NCBI GenBank assembly: GCA_964638225.1
Contig: CAZWYL010000005.1
Coordinates: forward strand, 1-44,249
Direction of reading: 5' to 3'
Source: WJKK01 sp964638225
GTDB taxonomy: Bacteria > Patescibacteriota > WWE3 > UBA101185 > UBA10185
Length of the DNA: 44,249 nt
A program made the position numbers and the translations under genes. Of this stretch, positions 24,069 to 32,710 are shown in pieces (positions within the stretch are counted from its first letter, which is position 1; each line of letters begins with the position of its first letter). Below the pieces are notes generated by a model. It made no database searches and was not told where the DNA came from. It saw nothing but the letters and a program-made list of their open reading frames with translations.

Positions 24069-24993
24069 CACAAAATATTTATTAGGAAAAAATTACGAAA
24101 TTGTCGGAATAGATGATTTTAATAACTTCTACAGCCCAAAGATAAAAGAGTTTAATATAAAGGATTTCAAAGACAATCCGAAATTTAAACTTTACCGAAT
24201 AAACATATCCAATAGAAAAAAACTACAAAAACTGTTTAAAGAAAATCCTGATATAAAAGCAGCAGTGCACCTGGCAGCCTGGGCGGGAGTTACTTACTCA
24301 GTAGGAAAAGCAGATATCTATATAGAAAACAACGTAGTAGGAACAAACAATTTAACAGAAGAATGCAAGAACACAGGAATTGAAAATTTTATTTTTGCCT
24401 CAACTTCTTCAGTCTATGGAGACAATCCAACTCCCTTTACAGAAGATATGGATACCAGCTTACCTAATTCTCCCTACTCAGCAACAAAAAAAGCAAGTGA
24501 AGTAATGCTTCATGCCGAAGCTAAAAATGAAAATCTAAAAATTACGATTCTAAGATTTTTCAATCCTTTAGGACCAAATTTAAGACCGGATATGGCTTTG
24601 CCTAAATTAATTAAAGCAGCAGAATATGGGAAAATCTTCGAACTTTGGCAAGATCCGGAAGATAGCGCACGGGACTACACTTATATTAACGATATGTGCA
24701 ACGCTTTAGAATATCTCATTAACAATCCTCAAGATTATAAAATAATGAATCTAGGCAATTCCAGCCCAGTAAGCTTAAAAGACATAATAAAAACAGTAGA
24801 AAAAGTAACAGGAAAAAAAGTTACTACAGAGGAAAACTACAAACCGGGTCAAATGAAGGAAACTTTTGCAGACATAAGCCGCGCTAAAGAACTAATTGGG
24901 TACAACCCAAAAACGACACTCGAAGAAATGGTGGAAATTTATCATGAATGGTTTTTAGAGCAGCCTGAATGGTACAGAAAGGATCAATATTAA
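24022..24993 (+). CDS. NAD-dependent sugar-nucleotide epimerase (UDP-glucuronate/UDP-glucose 4-epimerase type)
   Basis: 323 residues, extended SDR fold. The NAD-binding motif GAAGFIGS is at about 7-14, then DDFNNFYSPKIKEFN, HLAAWAGVTYSV, the catalytic Ser/Thr region ASTSSVYG, and Tyr-Lys in PYSATKKASE. RDYTYINDMC and the C-terminal substrate region follow. The FYSPKIK loop and AWAGVTYSV resemble UDP-glucuronate 4-epimerases, but the exact sugar cannot be fixed. It makes nucleotide sugars for surface glycans. The GT2 gene begins on the next base after its stop, so the two are coupled. Confidence 0.88.
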   Translation: MKVLITGAAGFIGSNLTKYLLGKNYEIVGIDDFNNFYSPKIKEFNIKDFKDNPKFKLYRINISNRKKLQKLFKENPDIKAAVHLAAWAGVTYSVGKADIYIENNVVGTNNLTEECKNTGIENFIFASTSSVYGDNPTPFTEDMDTSLPNSPYSATKKASEVMLHAEAKNENLKITILRFFNPLGPNLRPDMALPKLIKAAEYGKIFELWQDPEDSARDYTYINDMCNALEYLINNPQDYKIMNLGNSSPVSLKDIIKTVEKVTGKKVTTEENYKPGQMKETFADISRAKELIGYNPKTTLEEMVEIYHEWFLEQPEWYRKDQY

Positions 24994-25989
24994 ATGAGCG
25001 AAAACTCCAATAAAAAGTTGGTTTCAGTAATATTACCCTGCTACAACGAAGAAAAAAATATTGAAAAATATGAAACTGAACTGATACCGGTTCTGGAAAA
25101 CCTCCCATATGAATATGAAATGCTTTTAATTGATGATGGCTCTTCTAAAGATAATACTTGGGCAGCCATAAAAAAACTCGCTGAAAGACACAAAAATATT
25201 AAAGGACTTAAACATTCCAGAAATTACGGGATGGGAGCAGCCTATCAGACCGGATTTGATGCCTCCGGAGGAGACTATATTGTGGTATATTCCTCAGATT
25301 TGGAAATTAAACCAGAAGAAATCAATAAAGTAGTTGCCAAATTAGATGAGGGATATGATTTTGTAAATACACACAGAGTAGGAAGATGGAGTGAAGGAAA
25401 TGGAATTTCCTCCGGACTAAGAAGAATCCCCTCTAGAATAGCGAATGCCTTAATCAAAAAAATTTCCGGCGTAGATGTGCAGGACACTGGATCCGGCTTA
25501 AAAGGCTTCAAACCCTTTATAACCGATAACCTTAAAATCTATGGTGATATGCACAGATTTTTACCGGCTTATGCAAGTTTATACACCAAAAGAATGCATG
25601 AGTTTGAAGTTGAATATCAAGAAAGAACCTATGGTGAGTCTGCATATGGTTCCATTACAAGAACTTTTAGTGTTTTCCTAGACCTTTTTACTATGAAATT
25701 CATGCTCTCCTTTGCAACCAAACCTTTTACCATGATGCCGGGAAGGTTATTTGGAAGCACGGGTCTGGTTTCATTCGGTGTGGGTTTTGTGGCAACTTTG
25801 TACGCTTTATTTCTAAAATTCGGTTTAGGACAGCCAATCGGACAGCGGCCTTTATTTATTGGGGGATTGCTGCTTACAGTTTTCGGTATGCAGTTAATCA
25901 TGACAGGCCTTTTAGGTGAACTAATGCTGAGAACTTACTTTGAAAGCAGCAGTAGAACTCCTTATATTGTATCTGAAGAAATAGCTTGA
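24994..25989 (+). CDS. Family 2 glycosyltransferase, polyprenyl-phosphate sugar transferase type
   Basis: 331 residues. The GT-A domain (about 1-235) has VSVILPCYNEEKNI, LLIDDGSSKDNTW, HSRNYGMGAAYQTGF and the DxD-like SDLEIKPEE, then the DTGSGLKGF block. Two C-terminal membrane helices follow (about 248-272 and 286-310). This is the layout of DPM1/ArnC/GtrB-like enzymes that move a sugar from a nucleotide to polyprenyl phosphate on the inner leaflet. It directly follows the epimerase and probably uses its product. GT39 and O-antigen-ligase-like genes elsewhere in the window could use the lipid-linked sugar. Confidence 0.88.
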   Translation: MSENSNKKLVSVILPCYNEEKNIEKYETELIPVLENLPYEYEMLLIDDGSSKDNTWAAIKKLAERHKNIKGLKHSRNYGMGAAYQTGFDASGGDYIVVYSSDLEIKPEEINKVVAKLDEGYDFVNTHRVGRWSEGNGISSGLRRIPSRIANALIKKISGVDVQDTGSGLKGFKPFITDNLKIYGDMHRFLPAYASLYTKRMHEFEVEYQERTYGESAYGSITRTFSVFLDLFTMKFMLSFATKPFTMMPGRLFGSTGLVSFGVGFVATLYALFLKFGLGQPIGQRPLFIGGLLLTVFGMQLIMTGLLGELMLRTYFESSSRTPYIVSEEIA

Positions 25990-26092
25990 GCACTAAAAAA
26001 ATCCGGATTCACTATCTTCTGAAAATCCTTTCAAATATATGAAGAGTATCGCTCCTGGTTTTTATTAAAGTATCATACCTCAAACTCTTTGA

Positions 26093-26098
26093 TATAAT
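26093..26098 (+). promoter_or_regulatory. -10 box for lepA
   Basis: TATAAT 10 nt before the lepA ATG at 26109. The predicted leader is only a few bases, with no Shine-Dalgarno site. Confidence 0.5.
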
Positions 26099-26108
26099 CC
26101 CAACAGTT

Positions 26109-27905
26109 ATGAAAACAGAAAACATTAGAAATTTTTGCATTATTGCTCATATAGATCATGGAAAATCTACACTGGCTGATCGTCTGCTAGAAATTACCGG
26201 AACTGTAGAAAAAAGAAAATTAAAAGAGCAAACCATGGATCAACTTGAGTTGGAACGAGAAAAAGGCATTACAATAAAACTTAAAGCAGTTCGTATGAAC
26301 CATCAATTCGATGGCGAAAAACACCAGCTAAACTTGATAGACACTCCCGGACATGTAGATTTCTCGTACGAAGTGTCTCGATCTCTTGCTGCTTGCGAAG
26401 GAGCTATTCTTGTTGTGGATGCTACTCAAGGAATACAGGCCCAAACCGTATCTAATGTATATAAAGCCCTAGAAGCAAACCTGGAAATAATCCCCGTAAT
26501 TAATAAAATTGACGTTAGAGGACACCACGCTGAGGAGGTAGAACAAGATCTGGTAGACACTTTCGGATTTGAAAAGGAAAAAATCCTAAGAGTTTCTGCA
26601 AAAACGGGAAACAATGTTGAGACACTTCTAAAAGCTATAAAGAAGAAAGTGCCGGCACCTCCAAAAGAAAAAGATAAACCTCTAAAAGCACTGGTATTTG
26701 ACACTTTCTTTGATGATTACCTAGGAGTTGTTGCAGTTATAAAAATTGTTGAAGGAGGTCTAAACAAAAACAACAATGAAATATACTTTCTCGCTGGGGA
26801 AAAAGCTTCTACCATACAGGAAATTGGTATTTTTACACCTCAAAGAACAAAAATAGAAGAACTAAAAACAGGAGAAGTCGGTTATGTTGCTACGGGCTTA
26901 AAAGACATCCATTCAGTGCAAGTAGGAGATACATTAACTTACTACAATACAAAAGACGCTGTTAAACTTCTCTCGGGATATAAAGATATTAAACCTTTTG
27001 TGTTTGTTTCCATTTATCCAATAGAAAACGATAAATTCAGCGACTTAAGAAAAGCCCTTGAAAAATTAGCTCTCTCGGATGCTGCCCTTTCTTACGAACC
27101 GGAGAGTAGTGGTGCGCTAGGCTTTGGTTTCAGATGTGGTTTTTTGGGCTTGCTCCATGCAGATGTAGTTCAAGAAAGACTTGAAAGAGAACACAATCTG
27201 GAGTTAATCTCCACAACTCCAAGTGTAGAATACAAAGTAAATTTAACAGACGGTAGTGAAGAGTATGTAAAGCGGCCCTCAGAGATGCCCGATCGTTCTA
27301 AAATAGACACCATAGAAGAACCCTGGATCCTTCTTAATATAGTGGCTCCGGCTGAATACATAGGTAACATTATTACGCTTTGTGAAAAAAGACGAGGCAT
27401 TCAAAGAAAAATAGAGTATCCCTCGGAGCAACGCGTAATTTTAGAATATGAACTTCCTCTTAGCGAACTAATTGCTAATTTCTATGACGATTTAAAAAGC
27501 ACCACCTCAGGTTTTGCTAGCTTAGACTACGAATTTTTGGAGTATAGAAAGGCAAAGATAGCAAAACTAGACATTTTAGTCCACGGAGAAATTGTGGAAC
27601 CTCTATCACATATGGTATTACGAAAGGAAGCAGAGCAAAAAGGAAGAAATGTACTGTTAAAACTTAAAGAAATCCTGCCTAAACAGCAATTTAAAGTTGC
27701 TCTACAGGCTGCAATCGGTGGAAAGGTCGTTGCGCGTGAAAATCTACCTGCCATGAGAAAAACTGTCTTACAGGGGATTTATGGAGGCCACAGAGAACGA
27801 AAAGACAAGCTATTAGAACGTCAAAAAGAAGGGAAAGAGCGCCTTAAACGTATAGGCAGTGTTGATGTCCCTCAAAAAGCTTTCAGGGAAATTCTCTCCT
27901 CCTAA
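26109..27905 (+). CDS. lepA: Elongation factor 4 (LepA) GTPase
   Basis: 598 residues, the normal length. G1 AHIDHGKST, switch REKGITIK, G3 DTPGHVDF and G4 NKID are in place, followed by domain II, the EF4-specific SYEPESSGALGFGFRCGFLGLLH, and the C-terminal domain (KQQFKVALQAAIGGKVVARE, then RKTVLQGIYGGHRERKDKLL). LepA is a ribosomal GTPase implicated in translation quality and back-translocation or 30S maturation. Nothing is unusual. It is monocistronic as far as visible; hrcA follows with its own promoter. Confidence 0.97.
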   Translation: MKTENIRNFCIIAHIDHGKSTLADRLLEITGTVEKRKLKEQTMDQLELEREKGITIKLKAVRMNHQFDGEKHQLNLIDTPGHVDFSYEVSRSLAACEGAILVVDATQGIQAQTVSNVYKALEANLEIIPVINKIDVRGHHAEEVEQDLVDTFGFEKEKILRVSAKTGNNVETLLKAIKKKVPAPPKEKDKPLKALVFDTFFDDYLGVVAVIKIVEGGLNKNNNEIYFLAGEKASTIQEIGIFTPQRTKIEELKTGEVGYVATGLKDIHSVQVGDTLTYYNTKDAVKLLSGYKDIKPFVFVSIYPIENDKFSDLRKALEKLALSDAALSYEPESSGALGFGFRCGFLGLLHADVVQERLEREHNLELISTTPSVEYKVNLTDGSEEYVKRPSEMPDRSKIDTIEEPWILLNIVAPAEYIGNIITLCEKRRGIQRKIEYPSEQRVILEYELPLSELIANFYDDLKSTTSGFASLDYEFLEYRKAKIAKLDILVHGEIVEPLSHMVLRKEAEQKGRNVLLKLKEILPKQQFKVALQAAIGGKVVARENLPAMRKTVLQGIYGGHRERKDKLLERQKEGKERLKRIGSVDVPQKAFREILSS

Positions 27906-27960
27906 AATACCCAAAGCGTGTCATTCCACAAAGGGAAGCGATCCTATTTTAATCAAACTC

Positions 27961-27991
27961 TTGACAACCCTATCACTCGTGATATTATACT
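27961..27991 (+). promoter_or_regulatory. hrcA promoter
   Basis: A perfect TTGACA (27961-27966) is followed by TATTAT at 27983-27988 (16-nt spacer) or TATACT at 27986-27991 (19-nt spacer). The second box ends 6 nt before the hrcA ATG at 27998. Either way the leader is nearly absent. Confidence 0.6.
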
Positions 27992-27996
27992 GATAA
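27970..27996 (+). promoter_or_regulatory. Diverged CIRCE-like operator for HrcA
   Basis: CTATCACTC-N9-TACTGATAA matches the CIRCE consensus TTAGCACTC-N9-GAGTGCTAA at 7 of 9 and 6 of 9 positions, with the spacer exactly 9. The arms are partly self-complementary (TATCA...TGATA). The site covers the -10 box and reaches within 2 nt of the hrcA ATG, the expected place for autorepression of the hrcA-grpE-dnaK operon. Confidence 0.5.
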
Positions 27997-27997
27997 C

Positions 27998-28717
27998 ATG
28001 CTTAGCAAAAGACAAATTCAACTGCTTGAGTACATAATTCAGGAATATATGGAAAGACCAAAACCAGTGGGTTCAACTTACCTGGTAAAAAAGTATGAAC
28101 TGGAATACTCCGCGGCTACGGTAAGAAACGAAATGGCCGAATTAATAGAAAAGGGATTCCTGGATATGCTGCACACTTCCTCAGGAAGAGTACCTACTTC
28201 TATGGCCTATAGATTTTTCCTTAAAGAAATTGTAAAAGAAAAGGAAATGCCGGTACTTCAAGAGGTAGCGATTAAACAACAGGTGTGGCCGGCACGTTAT
28301 GAATTTCACAGGTTACTAAAGGAAGTTGTATCTGCGCTGGCTGAGTTTGTAAACCAGCTTACTGTTGCAACAACCAAAGACGGATTTTCAATACACGCAG
28401 GTGCAGTAAACATGTTGGATGAAAAAGAATTTTGGGACATAGAAGTTGCTAAATCAGCACTATACTTAGTAGATAATTACGAACTCCTGAATAAAATTCT
28501 CGATAAACCTGCCTATCAAACCGATGAAGAAGTATATTGCCTAATTGGTGATGACATTCCAAACGAAAATCTCAAACAATGCTGCATTGCATCTACAAAA
28601 TATGAAACAGCAGACAAAACAGGATACGTAGCAGTTCTGGGACCTGCAAGAATGTCGTATGAGGAAATACTCCCAGCTCTCAGATATTCCAAAAACCTTA
28701 TTGAAGAATTAGCCTAG
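27998..28717 (+). CDS. hrcA: Heat-shock repressor HrcA, short form
   Basis: 239 residues against about 340 usually. The N-terminal winged-helix domain is well conserved (LLEYIIQEYMERPKPVGS, YSAATVRNEMAELIEKGFL and the HTSSGRVPTSMAYRFFL signature). The central and C-terminal GAF-like region is shortened, but the final block GYVAVLGPARMSYEEILPALRY is clear. HrcA represses chaperone genes by binding CIRCE and needs GroEL or similar to stay active. It heads hrcA-grpE-dnaK, with a CIRCE-like site in its promoter. The loss is internal rather than a truncation. Confidence 0.92.
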   Translation: MLSKRQIQLLEYIIQEYMERPKPVGSTYLVKKYELEYSAATVRNEMAELIEKGFLDMLHTSSGRVPTSMAYRFFLKEIVKEKEMPVLQEVAIKQQVWPARYEFHRLLKEVVSALAEFVNQLTVATTKDGFSIHAGAVNMLDEKEFWDIEVAKSALYLVDNYELLNKILDKPAYQTDEEVYCLIGDDIPNENLKQCCIASTKYETADKTGYVAVLGPARMSYEEILPALRYSKNLIEELA

Positions 28718-28725
28718 ATAAAACT

Positions 28726-29244
28726 ATGAATAACAAAGATAATCAAAAACAAGACAAGAATACGTCTAAAAATCAAGAGCAAATTGAAAACTTAAAAGAT
28801 CGTTTAGAAGAAATGGAACACAACTGGAAAAGGGCTTTAGCTGATTACAAAAATTTGCAAAGAAGAACCATAAAGGAAAAAGAGGAAGCAGTTAAATTTT
28901 CCAATTTTGTGTTAGTCTCCGAACTAATCCCGGTCTTTGACAACTTACAGATGGTTCAAAAACATATTGAAGACGGAGGTTTAAAAATGGTTACAGAACA
29001 GCTCTGGGGGGTGTTAGAAAAGACGGGAATAAAAAAAATCGATGCCTTGGGAAAAAAGTTTAACGAAAATACGATGGAAGCTGTAGAGACCGAGGAAGGT
29101 GAAAAAGGAAAAGTGTTAGAAGTTTTGCAAAACGGCTACAAATTTAAAGAAAGATTGCTCAAACCCGCAAAAGTAATTGTGGGCACAGAAAAAGGAGAGA
29201 AATCTCCAGAAAATGAAAAAGAAAATGAGCAGTCAAAAAATTAG
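28726..29244 (+). CDS. grpE: Nucleotide exchange factor GrpE
   Basis: 172 residues: a Lys/Gln-rich start, a long N-terminal helix (about 15-60; RALADYKNLQRRTIKEKEE is the family signature) and a C-terminal beta domain (KIDALGKKFNENTMEAVE, then VLEVLQNGYKFKERLLKPAKVIV). GrpE releases ADP from DnaK. It starts 8 bp after hrcA and is followed after 29 bp by dnaK, in the standard operon order. Confidence 0.95.
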   Translation: MNNKDNQKQDKNTSKNQEQIENLKDRLEEMEHNWKRALADYKNLQRRTIKEKEEAVKFSNFVLVSELIPVFDNLQMVQKHIEDGGLKMVTEQLWGVLEKTGIKKIDALGKKFNENTMEAVETEEGEKGKVLEVLQNGYKFKERLLKPAKVIVGTEKGEKSPENEKENEQSKN

Positions 29245-29273
29245 AAAGTTAATTAATTAAAGAAGGAGAAAAA

Positions 29274-31178
29274 ATGGCAAAAATAATAGGAATAGACTTA
29301 GGAACAACAAACAGCTGCATGGCAGTAATGGAGGGCGGTCAACCCAAAGTTATTGTTAACGCGGAGGGCGGTCATACTACACCATCCGTAGTTGCTCCTG
29401 AGGCAAATTTAGTTGGAGTTCCAGCTAAGAGGCAGCAAGTAGTAAATCCCAAAAATACTATATTTAGTATTAAAAGGTTAATGGGTAGAAAATACAGCGA
29501 TCCCGAAGTAGAGGAGATTAAAAAGGATTACCCATATAAGATCGTGGAGGGAAAGAACGGACTAGCTTGTGTTGAAGTAGAGGGAAAGAAATATACTCCC
29601 CAGGAAATTTCAGCAGAGATATTAACCAAACTCAAAAAAGATGCAGAAAAGTATCTGGGAGAAGAAGTAACAGATGCAGTAATTACCGTCCCCGCATACT
29701 TTAACGACTCACAAAGATCTGCAACAAAAGAAGCAGGAAAAATTGCCGGGTTTAAAGTGGAGCGAATTATAAACGAACCTACAGCAGCTTCCCTTGCCTA
29801 TGGCATGGATAAAAAAGAAAATGAAATAATTGCGGTATATGACTTGGGGGGAGGCACCTATGACATATCAATTCTGGAAATTGGAGACGGAGTATTTGAA
29901 GTAAAATCAACCAATGGAGACACCTATCTGGGAGGAGATGACTGGGATCGTAAAGTAATCAATTGGATAATAGATGAATTTAAAAAAGAAGAGGGAATTG
30001 ACCTTTCCAAAGACAGACAGGCAATGCAAAGGCTCAAAGACGCAGCGGAAAAGGCTAAAATAGAACTTTCATCTACAATGGAAACTGAAATCAGCATTCC
30101 GTTTGTTACAGCAGATCAGGCAGGCCCTAAACACTTAAATCTAAAACTAACGAGATCAAAATTGGAACAGCTTACGGAGGGTCTTGTCAACAGAACAATT
30201 CCACCAATGAAAGCAGCTCTAAAAGATGCGGAACTAAAGAAAGAGGATATTTCCGAGATTATAATGGTAGGAGGCATGACCCGAATGCCAAAAATAATCG
30301 AGGTAGTAAAAGACTTCTTTGGCAAAGATCCCCATCAAGGAGTAAATCCGGACGAAGTTGTTGCTATAGGTGCTGCAATCCAGGGAGGAGTTTTGTCGGG
30401 AGACGTAAAAGATGTACTGCTCCTGGATGTCACGCCTTTAACGCTTGGAATTGAAACTTTGGGAGGAGTAGCCACACCGTTAATAGAAAGAAATACAACC
30501 ATCCCTACGTCCGCATCTCAAACATTTAGTACAGCAGCAGACAATCAAACGAGCGTAGAAATTCATGTTGTACAAGGAGAAAGAAAGATGGCAGCGGATA
30601 ACAAATCCTTAGGGCGCTTTATACTGGATGGGATTGCACCCGCTCCAAGAGGTGTTCCCCAAATTGAAGTAAAATTCGATATTGATGCAAATGGAATTCT
30701 AAACGTTTCCGCCAAAGACAAGGGAACAGGAAAGGAACAAAAAATCACCATTCAGGGAGGAACAGGTCTTTCAGAAGATGAAGTAGAAAAGATGGTTAAA
30801 GAAGCTGAAGCCAAAAAGGAAGAAGACAAAAAGAAGGAAGAACTGATAAAAGCTCGGAATATGGCGGATACTCTTTGCTACACTGCAGAAAAATCTCTAA
30901 AGGATGCTGGAGATAAAGTTCCGGAAGATGTAAAAGCCGAAATTGAAGAGAAAGTAAAAACAATAAAAGATGTCCTACAAACCGCAGACAAGAAAGAGCT
31001 GGAAGAAAAGACGCAAAATCTCTCAGAAAGCCTGCAAAAAATAGGTGAACATCTATATCAAGGGCAGCAGCCCGGGGCTCAAAGCGCCCCTGGGAGAGAT
31101 TCCGGAGAGACGTCAAAAGACGGCGAAAACGGAGAAGATGACGAGCCGGTAGAAGGAGAGGTAATTGACGAAGAGTAA
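29274..31178 (+). CDS. dnaK: Chaperone DnaK (Hsp70)
   Basis: 634 residues, full length. The ATPase domain starts IIGIDLGTTNSCMAVMEGG and includes AVITVPAYFNDSQRSATKEAG, NEPTAASLAYG and DLGGGTYDISILEI. The linker region DVLLLDVTPLTLGIETLGG leads to the substrate-binding domain and helical lid, ending in an acidic EEVIDEE-like tail (GEVIDEE). It folds proteins with GrpE and DnaJ. A strong AAGGAG motif lies just upstream of the ATG. A rho-independent terminator follows 22 bp after the stop. Confidence 0.98.
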   Translation: MAKIIGIDLGTTNSCMAVMEGGQPKVIVNAEGGHTTPSVVAPEANLVGVPAKRQQVVNPKNTIFSIKRLMGRKYSDPEVEEIKKDYPYKIVEGKNGLACVEVEGKKYTPQEISAEILTKLKKDAEKYLGEEVTDAVITVPAYFNDSQRSATKEAGKIAGFKVERIINEPTAASLAYGMDKKENEIIAVYDLGGGTYDISILEIGDGVFEVKSTNGDTYLGGDDWDRKVINWIIDEFKKEEGIDLSKDRQAMQRLKDAAEKAKIELSSTMETEISIPFVTADQAGPKHLNLKLTRSKLEQLTEGLVNRTIPPMKAALKDAELKKEDISEIIMVGGMTRMPKIIEVVKDFFGKDPHQGVNPDEVVAIGAAIQGGVLSGDVKDVLLLDVTPLTLGIETLGGVATPLIERNTTIPTSASQTFSTAADNQTSVEIHVVQGERKMAADNKSLGRFILDGIAPAPRGVPQIEVKFDIDANGILNVSAKDKGTGKEQKITIQGGTGLSEDEVEKMVKEAEAKKEEDKKKEELIKARNMADTLCYTAEKSLKDAGDKVPEDVKAEIEEKVKTIKDVLQTADKKELEEKTQNLSESLQKIGEHLYQGQQPGAQSAPGRDSGETSKDGENGEDDEPVEGEVIDEE

Positions 31179-31200
31179 AGTTAGAAGTAAGAACTTCAGC

Positions 31201-31231
31201 AAAAGCCCCTCACCGCAGGGGCTTTTTGTTT
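31201..31231 (+). terminator. Rho-independent terminator after dnaK
   Basis: Arms AAAAGCCCCT (31201-31210) and AGGGGCTTTT (31217-31226) pair perfectly over a 6-nt loop and run into TTTTTGTTT. It ends the hrcA-grpE-dnaK transcript and separates it from dnaJ. Confidence 0.92.
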
Positions 31232-31259
31232 GAAAGAATAAATATAACATACATTAAAA

Positions 31260-31265
31260 TAAGAT
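31260..31265 (+). promoter_or_regulatory. -10-like box for dnaJ
   Basis: TAAGAT ends 8 nt before the dnaJ ATG at 31274; TAAAAT at 31255-31260 is an alternative. No CIRCE-like site is seen here, so dnaJ may not be under the same repressor. Confidence 0.35.
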
Positions 31266-31273
31266 AGCTGACT

Positions 31274-32191
31274 ATGGCAAACAAAAATTACTACAACATT
31301 TTGGGACTTTCCAAAGGAGCTTCTCAAGATGAAATAAAAAAGGCTTACAAAAAATTGGCCAAGGAACACCATCCAGATATGGTAGATAAAGCAGACAAGG
31401 AAAAAGCTGAAAACCGCTTTAAAGAAATAAATGAGGCTTATCAGGTTCTAAGCGATCCACAGAAGAAAAAAATGTATGATCAATTTGGTACTGTTAATGC
31501 AGGCTTTGGTCCCCAAGGCGGAGGAACCAGAAGAGGATTTAATCAAGAAGGCCCATTCACCTACACATACACAACTTCAGGCGATTCCCCTTTTGGAAAC
31601 GTTGATCCTTTCGATATTTTTGAAGAAATATTCGGTTTTAGAGGCTATAGCGGGGGAAGAAGATCCCAACGCGGAAAGAACCTATATTACGAAATGAGAG
31701 TTAGTTTTGCTGATGCAGTACATGGAGCAGAAAAAACAATAAAAGTTGAAAGCGGAAGTATAAAAGTAAAAATCCCACAAGGAGTTAGAAACGGAACAGA
31801 AATAAAATATAGAGGAAAAGGAATGCCCGGACCCAACAAAGCTCCTGCAGGTGACTTATATATAACTTTCAGGGTAGAAACACCTAAAGAATTCCAAAGA
31901 GTAGGGGACAATTTAGGCACCACTATAGAAATAGATTTCGTCCAAGCTGCTCTGGGAGACAAAGTGGAAGTTCCAATAGTAAATTTAAATAGTAAATCAG
32001 GTATTGGAAAAACCAAGTTAAAAATACCTCAGGGGACACAACCAAGAACTCAATTCAGGCTTCGAGGAAAGGGAATGCCCAGATTGAGCGGGAATGGAAG
32101 AGGAGACGTTATTGTGGAAGTTTTTGTGAAAATTCCAAAAAGATTATCCAAAAAACAAAGAAACCTACTCGAAAAATACCGAGATCTCTAA
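31274..32191 (+). CDS. dnaJ: DnaJ-family co-chaperone, class B (no zinc finger)
   Basis: 305 residues. The J domain (about 4-70) carries HPD at 33-35 and ends with SDPQKKKMYDQFG. A Gly/Phe-rich region (about 72-135) follows, then two C-terminal beta domains (KVKIPQGVRNGTEIKYRGKG, then KLKIPQGTQPRTQFRLRGKG). The four CxxCxGxG zinc-binding repeats of classic DnaJ are absent, which makes it CbpA-like. It stimulates DnaK ATPase and delivers substrates. It is separated from dnaK by a terminator and has its own -10-like box. Confidence 0.93.
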   Translation: MANKNYYNILGLSKGASQDEIKKAYKKLAKEHHPDMVDKADKEKAENRFKEINEAYQVLSDPQKKKMYDQFGTVNAGFGPQGGGTRRGFNQEGPFTYTYTTSGDSPFGNVDPFDIFEEIFGFRGYSGGRRSQRGKNLYYEMRVSFADAVHGAEKTIKVESGSIKVKIPQGVRNGTEIKYRGKGMPGPNKAPAGDLYITFRVETPKEFQRVGDNLGTTIEIDFVQAALGDKVEVPIVNLNSKSGIGKTKLKIPQGTQPRTQFRLRGKGMPRLSGNGRGDVIVEVFVKIPKRLSKKQRNLLEKYRDL

Positions 32192-32200
32192 CCTCAGGTA

Positions 32201-32225
32201 CAAATCGAAGTACCGTTCGGATTTG
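32201..32225 (+). other. Small hairpin after dnaJ
   Basis: CAAATCGAA (32201-32209) pairs with TTCGGATTTG (32216-32225) with one bulged base and a 6-nt loop. No U-tract follows, so it is not a normal terminator. The 3' arm overlaps the -35 of the next gene. Confidence 0.35.
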
Positions 32226-32250
32226 ACTTACAGAAGAAAAAACTTATAAT
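32223..32250 (+). promoter_or_regulatory. Promoter of the pseudo-receiver gene
   Basis: TTGACT (32223-32228), a 16-nt spacer, and consensus TATAAT (32245-32250). The predicted leader is about 43 nt and contains an AAAGGAGG ribosome site before the ATG at 32300, in contrast to the leaderless pattern of many neighbours. Confidence 0.6.
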
Positions 32251-32299
32251 TTCAGCCACGTTATCGAATCTATTCTATATGGGGTAAAGGAGGCCCGAG

Positions 32300-32701
32300 A
32301 TGGAAGTGCGTAAGGAAGTAAAAGTGCTCTGGATTGACCCCGTGGGACTAAAGGAGTGGAATTTCGCTCTAAACACCCTCGGGAAGCAAAATGGCACAAC
32401 GCCCTTGCAGATAACACGGGAGGAAAGTCTAGAACCAAATAAGATTCTTAAACAGTGTTCCGGAAAACAAGTTATCGTTGTTAACTCCGGAAATCCGCCT
32501 TTCGGCAAGGTTCGAAAGCTTCTACAAAAAATCCGTAAGGAGCATGAGAACATTGCCCTAGGTATAGTAGGGGAGCAAGCTACTCTTCTAGAGGATCTGG
32601 GAGACTTTGTCTTTGAGTATAGGCCTCTCTTCCTTGATGAAGTGGAAGAGCTTAAGGCCAACATCATGGAGGCCAGCAATGAGGAGTCCGAAAACGAGTA
32701 G
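32300..32701 (+). CDS. Hypothetical small protein with pseudo-receiver-like fold
   Basis: 133 residues, soluble, with no membrane segment. Alternating beta and alpha elements resemble a CheY-like receiver: VKVLWIDP, QVIVVNSG, IALGIVGEQ, then FEYRPLFLDEVEELKANIM. The position of the phospho-acceptor is occupied by Asn/Ser, so it would not be phosphorylated in the usual way. Codon use is richer in G/C-ending codons (GTG, CTC, CCC, GGG) than the neighbours. It has its own promoter, a strong AAAGGAGG site, and a folded RNA element 9 nt after its stop. The fold call is tentative, and the function is unknown. Confidence 0.6.
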   Translation: MEVRKEVKVLWIDPVGLKEWNFALNTLGKQNGTTPLQITREESLEPNKILKQCSGKQVIVVNSGNPPFGKVRKLLQKIRKEHENIALGIVGEQATLLEDLGDFVFEYRPLFLDEVEELKANIMEASNEESENE

Positions 32702-32710
32702 AAAAAGAAG

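Noticed and set aside
32244..32679. Minus-strand open frames opposite the pseudo-receiver gene
   Set aside because: The plus-strand gene has a promoter, ribosome site and 3' structure, and the minus-strand frames have none.
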